From contig RZUM01000002.1 of assembly GCA_004193205.1 (NCBI GenBank), positions 868,001 to 932,000 of the forward strand: 64,000 bases of DNA, given 5' to 3'. Positions 32,663-40,133 of the stretch are shown one piece after another (within the stretch, counting starts at the first letter, position 1; each line of letters opens with the position of its first letter). The notes under the pieces are model-generated. The model worked only from the letters and a program-made list of their open reading frames with translations, made no database searches and was not told the DNA's origin. Both the position numbers and the translations under genes were made by a program. This DNA comes from Gordonia sediminis. GTDB taxonomy: Bacteria > Actinomycetota > Actinomycetes > Mycobacteriales > Mycobacteriaceae.

Positions 32663-32739
32663 GCCCACCTCCCGCTACCGCTAGCAGCACCATCGCAGTC
32701 AATGCTAGGTCGTTGACCTTGCGACGCGGGAGGTTGCAC

Positions 32740-34068
32740 CTATGAGCTACTGAGGGTCTCCGCGGTTGCAGCCGCCGCGAGAGCGAACACGAGCGCCGTC
32801 GCCAATCCGCCGCCGTATGCGCGGTACCAGACACCCCCGGTGTCCGAGCCGGCGGCGAGCAGGCCCGGGATCGGCTGTCCCCGCTCGTCGAGCACACGGG
32901 CGTCCTCGTCGATGCGAATCCCGTAGAACGGGAATGTCACTGCCGGCACGGTCTCGATCACGTAATACGGTGGCTCGTCCAGTGGCAGCGGATCTAGCCG
33001 TCGCGGGGGCACTGCGTCGCCGGCGGCAACCGCGGCGTTGTAGGCCTCTATCTCCGCGGCGATCGCCGCCCCGTCGTATCCCCACTCCTCGGGCAGGTAC
33101 GCCAGTTCCTCCAGCGACTCCGCGATCCCGACCCGACCGCCGCGCTTACTCGCCGATGCGAATTTGTCCGGAGCGACAGCGCCTTCCACATAGGCCGTGG
33201 TCATCCAATCCCGGTACACCCGAGCATCACCGATGAGCAGTCCCCGCGCCTGCGGCTGTTCGAGCAGCTCCATCGTGGTGAGATGGTCGGCCAGCGACTC
33301 GTCGGTGAATCGCTGGTTCTGCAGGTTGAACAGAAGCGCGTGTTCGCTGTAGTAGAGCGCCAGTTCGACGAAGTCGGCGTCGGTGAGGGTGATGTGACTC
33401 GGGATCAGGTGTCCGTAGAAGCCGGCACCGGTCTTCCCGAATCCCGCGCCGGCCTGTCCGGCGAGCCGATGCCCACCACCAAGACTGTTGGGGTTCGACC
33501 GCAGTTCGATATCACGGGCGCTGGGGTGGAGGTGACGCGCCCGCTGCTCCGGGTCGGCCTGGAAACCACCGGTGGCGAGAAGTGTCGCGGTGGCACGTAT
33601 CTCACGAGTCCCCGACGCCGAGCGTACGACCGCGCCGAGGACCGCACCATCGTCGACGATGAGCTTCTCGGTCTCGGTGCCGAGCAGAACTTGCCCGCCG
33701 GCGCCGGTGACGACCTTTCGGCACAGGTCGACGAAGTGGTTGGTGTCGAATCGGTGGCCACGTCCGTAGCTCAGGATCGGCTGTTCGGGTCCGACGTCGG
33801 CTCCGATCGATCGCAACCAGTCTACGGCGTCGTCGAAGCCGTCGATGAGCCGTCGCCGCAGGCGCTCATCGCCGCCGGGATTCTGCTCGGTCATCACGTC
33901 GTGATCGGGCATCGTCCAGACGTAACCGGCGTATCGTGCCGAGCCGCCGACATCGTCGGCCGTGTCGACCAGACAGACTTCGAGACCCCCCGACGCCGCC
34001 TTGGCCGCCGCCGTGCAGCCGGCCATGCCGGCACCGATGATCAACAGGTCAACTTTGTTCTCTGACAA
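32740..34068 (-). CDS. FAD-dependent oxidoreductase of the fumarate reductase/ketosteroid dehydrogenase type
   Basis: A 442-residue flavoprotein. The N-terminal FAD motif is DLLIIGAGMAGCTAAAKAA; the family signature ATLLATGGFQADPEQ lies mid-chain and the C-terminal FAD contact is GLLAAGSDTGGVWYRAYGGG. TTG 34068 is the likely start, because GAGGAG lies 5 nt upstream and the sequence before it is not protein-like. Relatives include 3-ketosteroid 1-dehydrogenase and fumarate reductase flavoprotein; this one is shorter. It is encoded 37 bp after the aldehyde dehydrogenase and shares its operator-bearing promoter. Probably a desaturase or reductase of a ring ketone. Confidence 0.84.
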   Translation of the reverse strand: MSENKVDLLIIGAGMAGCTAAAKAASGGLEVCLVDTADDVGGSARYAGYVWTMPDHDVMTEQNPGGDERLRRRLIDGFDDAVDWLRSIGADVGPEQPILSYGRGHRFDTNHFVDLCRKVVTGAGGQVLLGTETEKLIVDDGAVLGAVVRSASGTREIRATATLLATGGFQADPEQRARHLHPSARDIELRSNPNSLGGGHRLAGQAGAGFGKTGAGFYGHLIPSHITLTDADFVELALYYSEHALLFNLQNQRFTDESLADHLTTMELLEQPQARGLLIGDARVYRDWMTTAYVEGAVAPDKFASASKRGGRVGIAESLEELAYLPEEWGYDGAAIAAEIEAYNAAVAAGDAVPPRRLDPLPLDEPPYYVIETVPAVTFPFYGIRIDEDARVLDERGQPIPGLLAAGSDTGGVWYRAYGGGLATALVFALAAAATAETLSSS

Positions 34069-34105
34069 CAGTTCTCCTCGTGGTGGGGCGTGGCCGAACG
34101 TCTTC

Positions 34106-35656
34106 TCAGCGACCGGTGCCCGGACCGACGCCGGCCGGCCGTCCCTCGACCAATTCTGCGGGCAACTCGCCCGTGGGGTCGATCGAGATCGTCTTGGTCT
34201 GCAGGAACTCCTCGATCGCGGTGGGGCCGTGTTCGCGTCCGAGACCGGACTGTTTGAAACCACCGAACGGCGAGCCGAGATCGGCTGCGAGGGTGTTGAT
34301 CGAGAACGTCCCCGACTCGATGCGCCGGGCGATGTCGAAGCCCTTCATGACGTCCTTCGTGTACACCGAACCCGAGAGCCCGTACTTGCTGTCGTTGGCG
34401 ATACGGATCGCGTCATCGGTGTCGTCGTAGGCGATCATCGCGACGACCGGCCCGAACACCTCTTCCTGGGCGATGTCCATGTCGTTGGTGACATCGGTGA
34501 TCAACGTCGGCTGCACATACCAGCCCTGCGCGGGCTCGGCGGGACGCCCGCCACCCGAGCGGATCGTCGCGCCCTGCTCGACGGCGCGCGCGATATGACC
34601 CTCGACGCGCTCGCGATGGGCTTCGCTGATGAGCGGGCCGACCACGGTTCCCTCGTCCCATGGATCGCCGACCTGCACCGACTCGAAGGCAGCGGCGAAG
34701 AGACCGGCGTATTCCTCATACCGCGACGCGGGCACCAGGAATCGGGAAGGGCACACACAGCTCTGACCGGAGTTGGTGCCGATACTCGCTCCGGTGAGAG
34801 TCGGAACCACCTCGGCGGGGTCGGCGTCATCGAGGATGATCGCCGCCGACTTGCCGCCGAGTTCGAGCACGACCGGCCGGACGAGGCCGGCACAGGCCGA
34901 GGCGATTGCCCGGCCGATGTTCGTGGATCCGGTGAAGCTGACCATGTCGACATCGGGATGGGAGACCAGATAGGCGGAAGACTCGGCACCCGCGGACACG
35001 ATGTTGAGGACACCCGCCGGGAAGCCGATCCCCTCTGCGACCTTGCCGACGGCAAAGGAGGCCAACGGATTCTGCTCCGGGACCTTGAGCACCACGGTGC
35101 AGCCGGCCGCGAGGGCCGGGCCCACCTTCTGGCCGATCGCGGGGACCGCGAAGTTGAATGCCGGGAGGATCGCGACGACCCCGATCGGCTCCTTGACCAC
35201 GAGGCTCTTGCCCGCCATCGGGATGATGCTGCCGCCACCGCTGCCGGCGTAGTCGGACAGGTCGCTGACGCGGATCTCCTCGAACTCATAGTTCTTGGCG
35301 ACCTCGGCGTTGTAGTTGAAGCTCATCGTGCCCGAGATCGATTGGTAGACCTTGGACAGGAAGTGCGTGCCACCCTGCTCGCTCGTGATCAGCTCGGCCA
35401 TCTCGTCGGCATGGGACATCAGAGCCGCGGCCAGGCGTTCGATATGGCCCGCGCGTTCATGAGGGGGCAGTGCGCGCCAGGTACCAAACGCCGATCGAGC
35501 CGCCGCCACCGCGGCGTCGATGTCAGCCGGAGCCGCGGACGGCACGTACCCTATCGGCTTCTCGGTACTCGGCGAGATCACGGTGATCCGTGCATCTGTG
35601 GACGCGGGACGGCGTTCGCCGTCGATGTAGAGGTCGTCGTACTCGGTGGGGAACAT
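34106..35656 (-). CDS. NAD(P)-dependent aldehyde dehydrogenase
   Basis: A 516-residue ALDH. Catalytic Cys in GTNSGQSCVC, general-base Glu in VVLELGGKSA, cofactor loop FTGSTNIGRAIA, C-terminal SPFGGFKQSGLGREHG. The usual PWNFP segment reads PAFNFAVP, an accepted variant. ATG 35656 is preferred with AGAGGA 7 nt upstream. Controlled by the promoter-operator at 35710-35756. Converts an aldehyde, possibly the product of the ADH at 31301, to an acid. Confidence 0.9.
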   Translation of the reverse strand: MFPTEYDDLYIDGERRPASTDARITVISPSTEKPIGYVPSAAPADIDAAVAAARSAFGTWRALPPHERAGHIERLAAALMSHADEMAELITSEQGGTHFLSKVYQSISGTMSFNYNAEVAKNYEFEEIRVSDLSDYAGSGGGSIIPMAGKSLVVKEPIGVVAILPAFNFAVPAIGQKVGPALAAGCTVVLKVPEQNPLASFAVGKVAEGIGFPAGVLNIVSAGAESSAYLVSHPDVDMVSFTGSTNIGRAIASACAGLVRPVVLELGGKSAAIILDDADPAEVVPTLTGASIGTNSGQSCVCPSRFLVPASRYEEYAGLFAAAFESVQVGDPWDEGTVVGPLISEAHRERVEGHIARAVEQGATIRSGGGRPAEPAQGWYVQPTLITDVTNDMDIAQEEVFGPVVAMIAYDDTDDAIRIANDSKYGLSGSVYTKDVMKGFDIARRIESGTFSINTLAADLGSPFGGFKQSGLGREHGPTAIEEFLQTKTISIDPTGELPAELVEGRPAGVGPGTGR

Positions 35657-35709
35657 CTGCACTTCCTCTGATCCTGAGCCTCGGGTGCATCGTCATCGGA
35701 CCCTAATTG

Positions 35710-35756
35710 AACTGATTTCAGTTTACTAACCTAGGACCACCTCGATGTGATGTCAA
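35710..35756 (-). promoter_or_regulatory. Promoter plus operator for the ALDH-FAD reductase operon
   Basis: Minus strand: TTGACA (35751-35756), 17 bp, TAGGTT (35728-35733), followed by AACTGAAATCAGTT (35710-35723), which has perfect half-sites. The operator covers the expected transcription start. Confidence 0.8.
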
Positions 35757-35815
35757 CAACATCTTGCCAACCGTTCGACGCGCCGAGTGCGTCGCCGACC
35801 TGTCGACGTGGGCGC

Positions 35816-35854
35816 TTGACGACCCCGGATTCGGCACGTTAACTGAATTCAGTT
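35816..35854 (+). promoter_or_regulatory. Promoter plus perfect palindromic operator before the SDR remnant and MFS gene
   Basis: TTGACG (35816-35821), 17 bp, TTAACT (35839-35844), overlapped by the perfect 14-bp palindrome AACTGAATTCAGTT (35841-35854). Best copy of the shared operator in the window. The transporter gene at 36011 is the only complete gene it can now serve. Confidence 0.8.
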
Positions 35855-35874
35855 TATCTACGGTGGGAGCAGAC

Positions 35875-35979
35875 ATGGGCACAGCCGAGGGCAAGGTCGC
35901 CTTCATTTCGGGAGCGACTCACGAACAACGACGATCGCTTGCGGTCCGCCTGGCACTCCCGTCGTTGCCGGCAATGTGA
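35875..35979 (+). pseudogene. Truncated SDR N-terminus
   Basis: ATG 35875 with GGGAG upstream encodes GKVAFISGAT then RRSLAVRLA, the first strand-helix of an SDR of the mycofactocin-coupled type. The similarity stops after about 28 codons and the frame ends at 35979. The glycine-rich loop is damaged (ATHEQRRS in place of a typical AARGQGRS). It retains an intact promoter and operator, so the body of the gene was deleted and its promoter now drives the transporter 31 bp downstream. Confidence 0.65.
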
Positions 35980-36010
35980 TCAAGAAAAACTGAGCACGGG
36001 AGCCCCAGCG

Positions 36011-37429
36011 ATGACGGCGGACACAGCGCAGAAAACCGGCGGCGGCACCTATCGGCTCACCTTTGCCGTACTCATCACCAGCGCTGCAGCGATGGCGCTG
36101 CTCCAGTCGGTCGTCATTCCGGTGCTTCCGGCGCTGCAGGCCGAACTCGACACGACCGCTGTCGGTGTCACCTGGGTGCTGACGTCGTTCCTTCTGTCTG
36201 CGTCGGTCTGCACACCGATCGCCGGGAGCGTCGGGGATCTGTTCGGCCGGAAGCGCACCTTCGTGGCCTCGTTGGTGATCCTCGGCGTCGGCACCGCGCT
36301 GGCGGCGGTGGCCAACTCGCTGACGATGATGATCGTCGCCAGGGTGATCCAGGGCTTCTCCGGGGGCCTGCTGCCCGCATCGTTCGGCATCATCCGAGAC
36401 GAGTTCCCAGCCCGGAAGGTCGCCGGTGCCGTCGGTTTCCTCGCAGCGCTTCTGGCCGTCGGGTTCGGCGCCGGGATCGTGCTCGCCGGTCCCATCGAAT
36501 CCACTCTCGGCGTGCGATGGGTGTTCTGGATTCCGCTTATCGGGATCGGCGTATCGGCCGCGTTGGCCGCCTGGGTGATCGCGCCCGACGGTCCTCGCAA
36601 GCGGGGCGGAACGATCAACTGGGCGGCCGCGACCTTCCTCGGCAGCTGGCTCCTGTGCCTCCTGTTGGCGATCAGCAGGGCACCGTCCGTCGGCTGGCTG
36701 TCCTGGCAGGTGTGGGCGCTGATCGGGGTTGCAGTTCTGCTCGCCGCGGTGTGGCTGCTGATCGAGACCCGCTCGGCGGCACCGCTGATCGACCTGCGCA
36801 TCATGCGAATCCCCACGGTGTGGGCCGGCAACCTCGCCTCGTTCCTGTTCGGGGTCGGCATGTTCGCCGCGTTCACCGCACTCCCCCAGTTCTTGCAGGC
36901 TCAGCCGTCCGCCGGCTTCGGACTGGGCGCATCCGTCACCGAATCCGGACTGATGATCATGCCGATCTCCGCCGGGATGTTCATCCTCGGACTCTTCGCG
37001 GGACGCCTCACGCACCGGTTCGGCGCACGTCGACTGCTCATCGCCGGGTCGTTGATCGCCTCCGCGGGGTATCTGGGGATCGCGGCGGTCCATGCTTCGG
37101 CGCTTCCCATCTCCCTCTGGTCCACGGTGGTGGGAATCGGTCTGGGCTTGGCGTTCTCGGCGGTCTCGAATCTCGTCATCGATGCGGTGCCGCCAGCGCA
37201 GACCGGTGCCGTGTCCGGCGTGAATGTCAACATACGGATCGCAGGTGGGGCGGTCGGCGCTGCGCTGATGGCCAGTCTGGTGACCGTCGGATCAACCACC
37301 GACGGCGAGCCGTCGAACCTCGGATACACCATCGGGTTCGTCATGGTCGCAGCTGCTGTCGCACTGTCGGCCGTGGCCGCGACCGTCGCTCCATCGCTGC
37401 GGGAACAGACGTGCCAATTCCCGCCGTGA
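36011..37429 (+). CDS. MFS transporter, DHA2 (14-TM) family
   Basis: A 472-residue membrane protein of the EmrB/QacA type. The loop 2-3 signature is DLFGRKRTFVASLVILG, with motif C in the helix VGFGAGIVLAGPI; about 14 predicted helices. Starts at ATG 36011 behind GGGAG; the frame is open upstream, but that part belongs to the SDR remnant region. Drug/proton antiporter by family. In this position it may export an intermediate or import the substrate of the catabolic region, since it is driven by the shared operator. Confidence 0.85.
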   Translation: MTADTAQKTGGGTYRLTFAVLITSAAAMALLQSVVIPVLPALQAELDTTAVGVTWVLTSFLLSASVCTPIAGSVGDLFGRKRTFVASLVILGVGTALAAVANSLTMMIVARVIQGFSGGLLPASFGIIRDEFPARKVAGAVGFLAALLAVGFGAGIVLAGPIESTLGVRWVFWIPLIGIGVSAALAAWVIAPDGPRKRGGTINWAAATFLGSWLLCLLLAISRAPSVGWLSWQVWALIGVAVLLAAVWLLIETRSAAPLIDLRIMRIPTVWAGNLASFLFGVGMFAAFTALPQFLQAQPSAGFGLGASVTESGLMIMPISAGMFILGLFAGRLTHRFGARRLLIAGSLIASAGYLGIAAVHASALPISLWSTVVGIGLGLAFSAVSNLVIDAVPPAQTGAVSGVNVNIRIAGGAVGAALMASLVTVGSTTDGEPSNLGYTIGFVMVAAAVALSAVAATVAPSLREQTCQFPP

Positions 37430-37459
37430 CACCCGATACCACGGGCGTCACGGCGGGAA
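37418..37459. terminator. Hairpin terminator between MFS gene and porin genes
   Basis: A perfect 13-bp stem, TTCCCGCCGTGAC (37418-37430) with GTCACGGCGGGAA (37447-37459). The left arm overlaps the MFS stop codon; it serves the convergent mspA-like gene as well. Confidence 0.7.
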
Positions 37460-37475
37460 CGGACGAACCTATGCA

Positions 37476-38135
37476 TCAGCCCAACGAGAAGGGCCTACCC
37501 CACAGTGTCGTCTCGCTCTTCGACGATGGGGTGGTCACCTGGATGGTGATCCGTGCCCGGGCCTGTGCATAGCCGGCACAGCCGTTGACCCGCAACTCTT
37601 CCTGACTGTAGGCGACCGACCCTTGCTTTCCGGCGAACTGATAGCCGTTGATCGTGTAGAGCGCGTTGTCGGCATCGAGCGCATAGTTCTTCTGGTCGAT
37701 GATCGGCACATACGCGGCCTGCCCGGGACCCAGGGTCAGGGTGCCACCCGCGGTGGGGCCGATGACCGTCCCAGTCGCAGTGTTCACGCCGGCGGCACCG
37801 GAGGTGCCGGCGCCGGCCAGATTGACCTGACAGCCGACGACATAACCGCCCTTGATGACACCGCCCTTGGCCTTCCCGGTCACCGAGACACGCACCGCAC
37901 CCGACACCCACGCCACCCGCGACGTCGGTGTGCTGGCGACGTTGCCCGGCTGGACATCCACCTTCTCGTTGACCAGCCGCGCGGTCATGGTGGTACCGCC
38001 ACCGAGATCGGCATGGGCGGCCCCGCCCGGAAGCGGGCCCGCCGCGGCGGGTCCGATTCCCGACAACACACCCACACCGGCCGCCGCACAGACACCCCAC
38101 ACCACGCCGGTGGAGATCACAGACTTGCTCTTCAC
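37476..38135 (-). CDS. MspA-family outer-membrane porin (second gene of pair)
   Basis: A 219-residue precursor of an MspA-type porin, which forms water-filled channels in the mycolic-acid outer membrane. The signal peptide ends near AAAGPLPGGAAHA; the mature part has VSGAVRVSVTGKAKGGVI and GGYVVGCQVNLAG, and it ends in TTLWGRPFSLG, as MspA proteins do. Two conserved Cys (VGCQV and NGCAG) are present, as in the neighbour. GTG 38135 follows AAGAAGAG. It is cotranscribed 47 nt after the first porin gene; adjacent paralogues recall the hetero-oligomeric NfpA/NfpB of Nocardia. Confidence 0.88.
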   Translation of the reverse strand: MKSKSVISTGVVWGVCAAAGVGVLSGIGPAAAGPLPGGAAHADLGGGTTMTARLVNEKVDVQPGNVASTPTSRVAWVSGAVRVSVTGKAKGGVIKGGYVVGCQVNLAGAGTSGAAGVNTATGTVIGPTAGGTLTLGPGQAAYVPIIDQKNYALDADNALYTINGYQFAGKQGSVAYSQEELRVNGCAGYAQARARITIQVTTPSSKSETTLWGRPFSLG

Positions 38136-38182
38136 GTCAGACTCTTCTCTTCTTGCACAATCACTTGCATCGATGGACAGGA

Positions 38183-38794
38183 CTAGCTGAGGCTGAACGG
38201 CTGACCGTACAACGTGGACTGGACATACGCGCCGGTACCACCGATGTTCGTGGTGTTCGACGCGTCGATCTCATACCCTTCGACGGCCTCGACCCTCGCA
38301 TACGAGCGCGCCTGCGCCGCGCCACCGCAACCCTGCACCTGGACCTCGACGCCGGAGTACTGGTACATGGCGTGGCCACCGGTGATGTTCTGCGTCGACA
38401 GCTGCACCAACTTGATCTCGCCCGGCGCCAACGGGAACGAGACGGTCCCCGTCACCGTCGGCGTCGCCGAGATCGTGCTGGACAGCCCCGCCGTCAGGTT
38501 CCCCAGGGAGACCTGGCAGCCCACCAGATACCCGACGCGCAGCTTCCCGGTGCCCTTACTCAAGGTCGTGGTGATCTTGCCCGACAACACCGCCGAACGA
38601 CCCGCACCATTGGCCGCCATCGACAGGGCCGGGAGAGCGGACTCACCCGTACGCCACGTCTGGACGGTCACCGCACCCTCGCTGACCCGCTTGTACCCAT
38701 TCGGCAATCCCGCCGCCGACGCAGGTCCGGCGAGCACCGGTCCCGCCACCGTGGCGGCAACCAGCGCAGCCACCACCGCAAACCACTTCTTCAC
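38183..38794 (-). CDS. MspA-family outer-membrane porin (first gene of pair)
   Basis: A 203-residue MspA-type porin with a signal peptide (VKKWFAVVAALVAATV, cut near ASA), the beta-barrel segments SGKITTTLSKGTGKL and VGYLVGCQVSLG, and the C-terminal QSTLYGQPFSLS. GTG 38794 is preferred: AGAGGA precedes it and it starts directly at the basic signal-peptide head; the frame is open back to 38821. Nutrient uptake across the mycomembrane; partner probably the gene downstream. Confidence 0.88.
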   Translation of the reverse strand: MKKWFAVVAALVAATVAGPVLAGPASAAGLPNGYKRVSEGAVTVQTWRTGESALPALSMAANGAGRSAVLSGKITTTLSKGTGKLRVGYLVGCQVSLGNLTAGLSSTISATPTVTGTVSFPLAPGEIKLVQLSTQNITGGHAMYQYSGVEVQVQGCGGAAQARSYARVEAVEGYEIDASNTTNIGGTGAYVQSTLYGQPFSLS

Positions 38795-39170
38795 CTGGTA
38801 TTCCTCTTCTCTCCCGACCACATTTCGACATGACTGGCGAAACCTGGAGCCACAACATCACTCAGATCCGAGGCAGCGATCCGCAGATCTGCGCCCCCAC
38901 GGATCGGCCCACGAAGATGCGCGTCGGGACGACGCACATTTCGACCGTCTGACCTGCTCCAATCTCTCCGTTCGTGAATAAATCTGGGTTTATTTTCAGA
39001 AAAGTAGCGGTCGCTTGATGTTGTGTCAAACACGACATGGCAGGCGAGGTGACGACCACCACCTCCGCCATGACAGGCACTGCGCGCGCACGGAGAGCAC
39101 GCGTCTTCGTCGCGGCGGTCTCGCGCACTCGGCACTGCTACGCTGTGAACTGAACCACGAGAGGGCGGAC
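38795..39170. other. Intergenic region between porin pair and adenylate cyclase
   Basis: A 376-bp non-coding stretch between divergent genes. It contains an AT-rich patch with the short inverted repeat AATAAA-N6-TTTATT around 38977-38994, which may be part of the porin promoter. I see no RNA gene. A minus-strand open frame at 38862-39128 has no signal peptide, no recognisable motif and no ribosome-binding site, so I do not call it. Confidence 0.5.
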
Positions 39171-40133
39171 ATGGACGGCGAATCGGCCGACGACCAGCCT
39201 CGCTACACTCGCGACGAACTGATCGCGGAGTTGGAGCTGTCCCAGGAATTCGCGGAAAAGATCTGGAACGCTTTCGGTTTCGCTCGACGAACCACTCCCG
39301 AAAAGATCTTCGCCGAAGCCGATCTCGCTGCGTTGCATCTATTCGCGGGTCCCGAGTCCGCAGTGCCCGTGGACATGCAGATCGCGACCGCACGCGCCAT
39401 CGGTCAGGCGATGTCGAGGCTCGCCGACTGGCAGGCCGATCAGCTCCGGGCATTCGACCGCGACCCGACCGTGGATCTGTCCATCGACGAGATGGCCGAC
39501 ACGGTTGGCCGGATCCAGCAACTCATCTGGCGCCGGCATCTGACCTACGCCCTCGAGCGAGGGGTCGAGCAGGAATCGGATGAACATCTCGACCTTGTAG
39601 TGGGTTTCGCCGACATCGTCGGCTACACGAGCTTGTCCCGGCGAATCGAGCTCAAGGAACTCGAGACACTCCTGGAGACCTTCGAGGAGGACACGTTCGA
39701 GATCGTCGCGGCCAACGGCGGCAGTGTGGTGAAAACGCTGGGTGATGCGGTGATGTTCAGCTTCCACGACCCCGCGTCGGCCGCCGCCACCGCGATCGCC
39801 ATTCAGGATCACTCCGACAACGGTGTCATCCCGACCCTACGGATCGGGATGACGCGCGGCCACGTCCTCAACAGACTCGGCGACGTCTTCGGCGAACCGG
39901 TCAACATCGCGGCACGGCTGGCCGGATCTGCCTATCCCGGAACAACATTGATCGACGAGGCGATGGGCATCGCCCTCGCCGGAGACGACCGATTCCGCAT
40001 CCGATCCATTCCGACATTGAACGTCCGCGGCTACCGACGACTCAAGGCACGCACCCTCGAGGCGAACCGTTCTCACAACGGGTCGCCTGCCTCAAACGCG
40101 GAGGCCGGCGCGCCCGGCGAGGCCACCCCGTAG
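39171..40133 (+). CDS. Class III adenylate cyclase with N-terminal regulatory domain
   Basis: A 320-residue soluble cyclase. The N-terminal about 140 residues are an all-helical regulatory domain like that of mycobacterial Rv1264/Rv2212. The catalytic domain begins at VGFADIVGYTSLSRR (first metal Asp), continues with GGSVVKTLGDAVMFSF (substrate Lys and second Asp) and ends with GEPVNIAARLAG (Asn and Arg of the transition-state site). All catalytic residues expected for ATP to cAMP are visible. It starts at ATG 39171 behind GAGAGGG. The 3' end overlaps the convergent modC gene by 61 bp. Confidence 0.88.
   Translation: MDGESADDQPRYTRDELIAELELSQEFAEKIWNAFGFARRTTPEKIFAEADLAALHLFAGPESAVPVDMQIATARAIGQAMSRLADWQADQLRAFDRDPTVDLSIDEMADTVGRIQQLIWRRHLTYALERGVEQESDEHLDLVVGFADIVGYTSLSRRIELKELETLLETFEEDTFEIVAANGGSVVKTLGDAVMFSFHDPASAAATAIAIQDHSDNGVIPTLRIGMTRGHVLNRLGDVFGEPVNIAARLAGSAYPGTTLIDEAMGIALAGDDRFRIRSIPTLNVRGYRRLKARTLEANRSHNGSPASNAEAGAPGEATP

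Noticed and set aside
3305-35854. KstR/KstR2 (cholesterol regulon) operators
   Set aside because: The shared sites read AA(C/G)TGA-NN-TCA(C/G)TT, which does not match the KstR (AAC-GTT core) or KstR2 (AAGCAA) consensus as I know them.
38862-39128. 88-codon minus-strand open frame upstream of the porins
   Set aside because: No signal peptide, domain motif or ribosome-binding site; it overlaps the region where both flanking promoters must lie.
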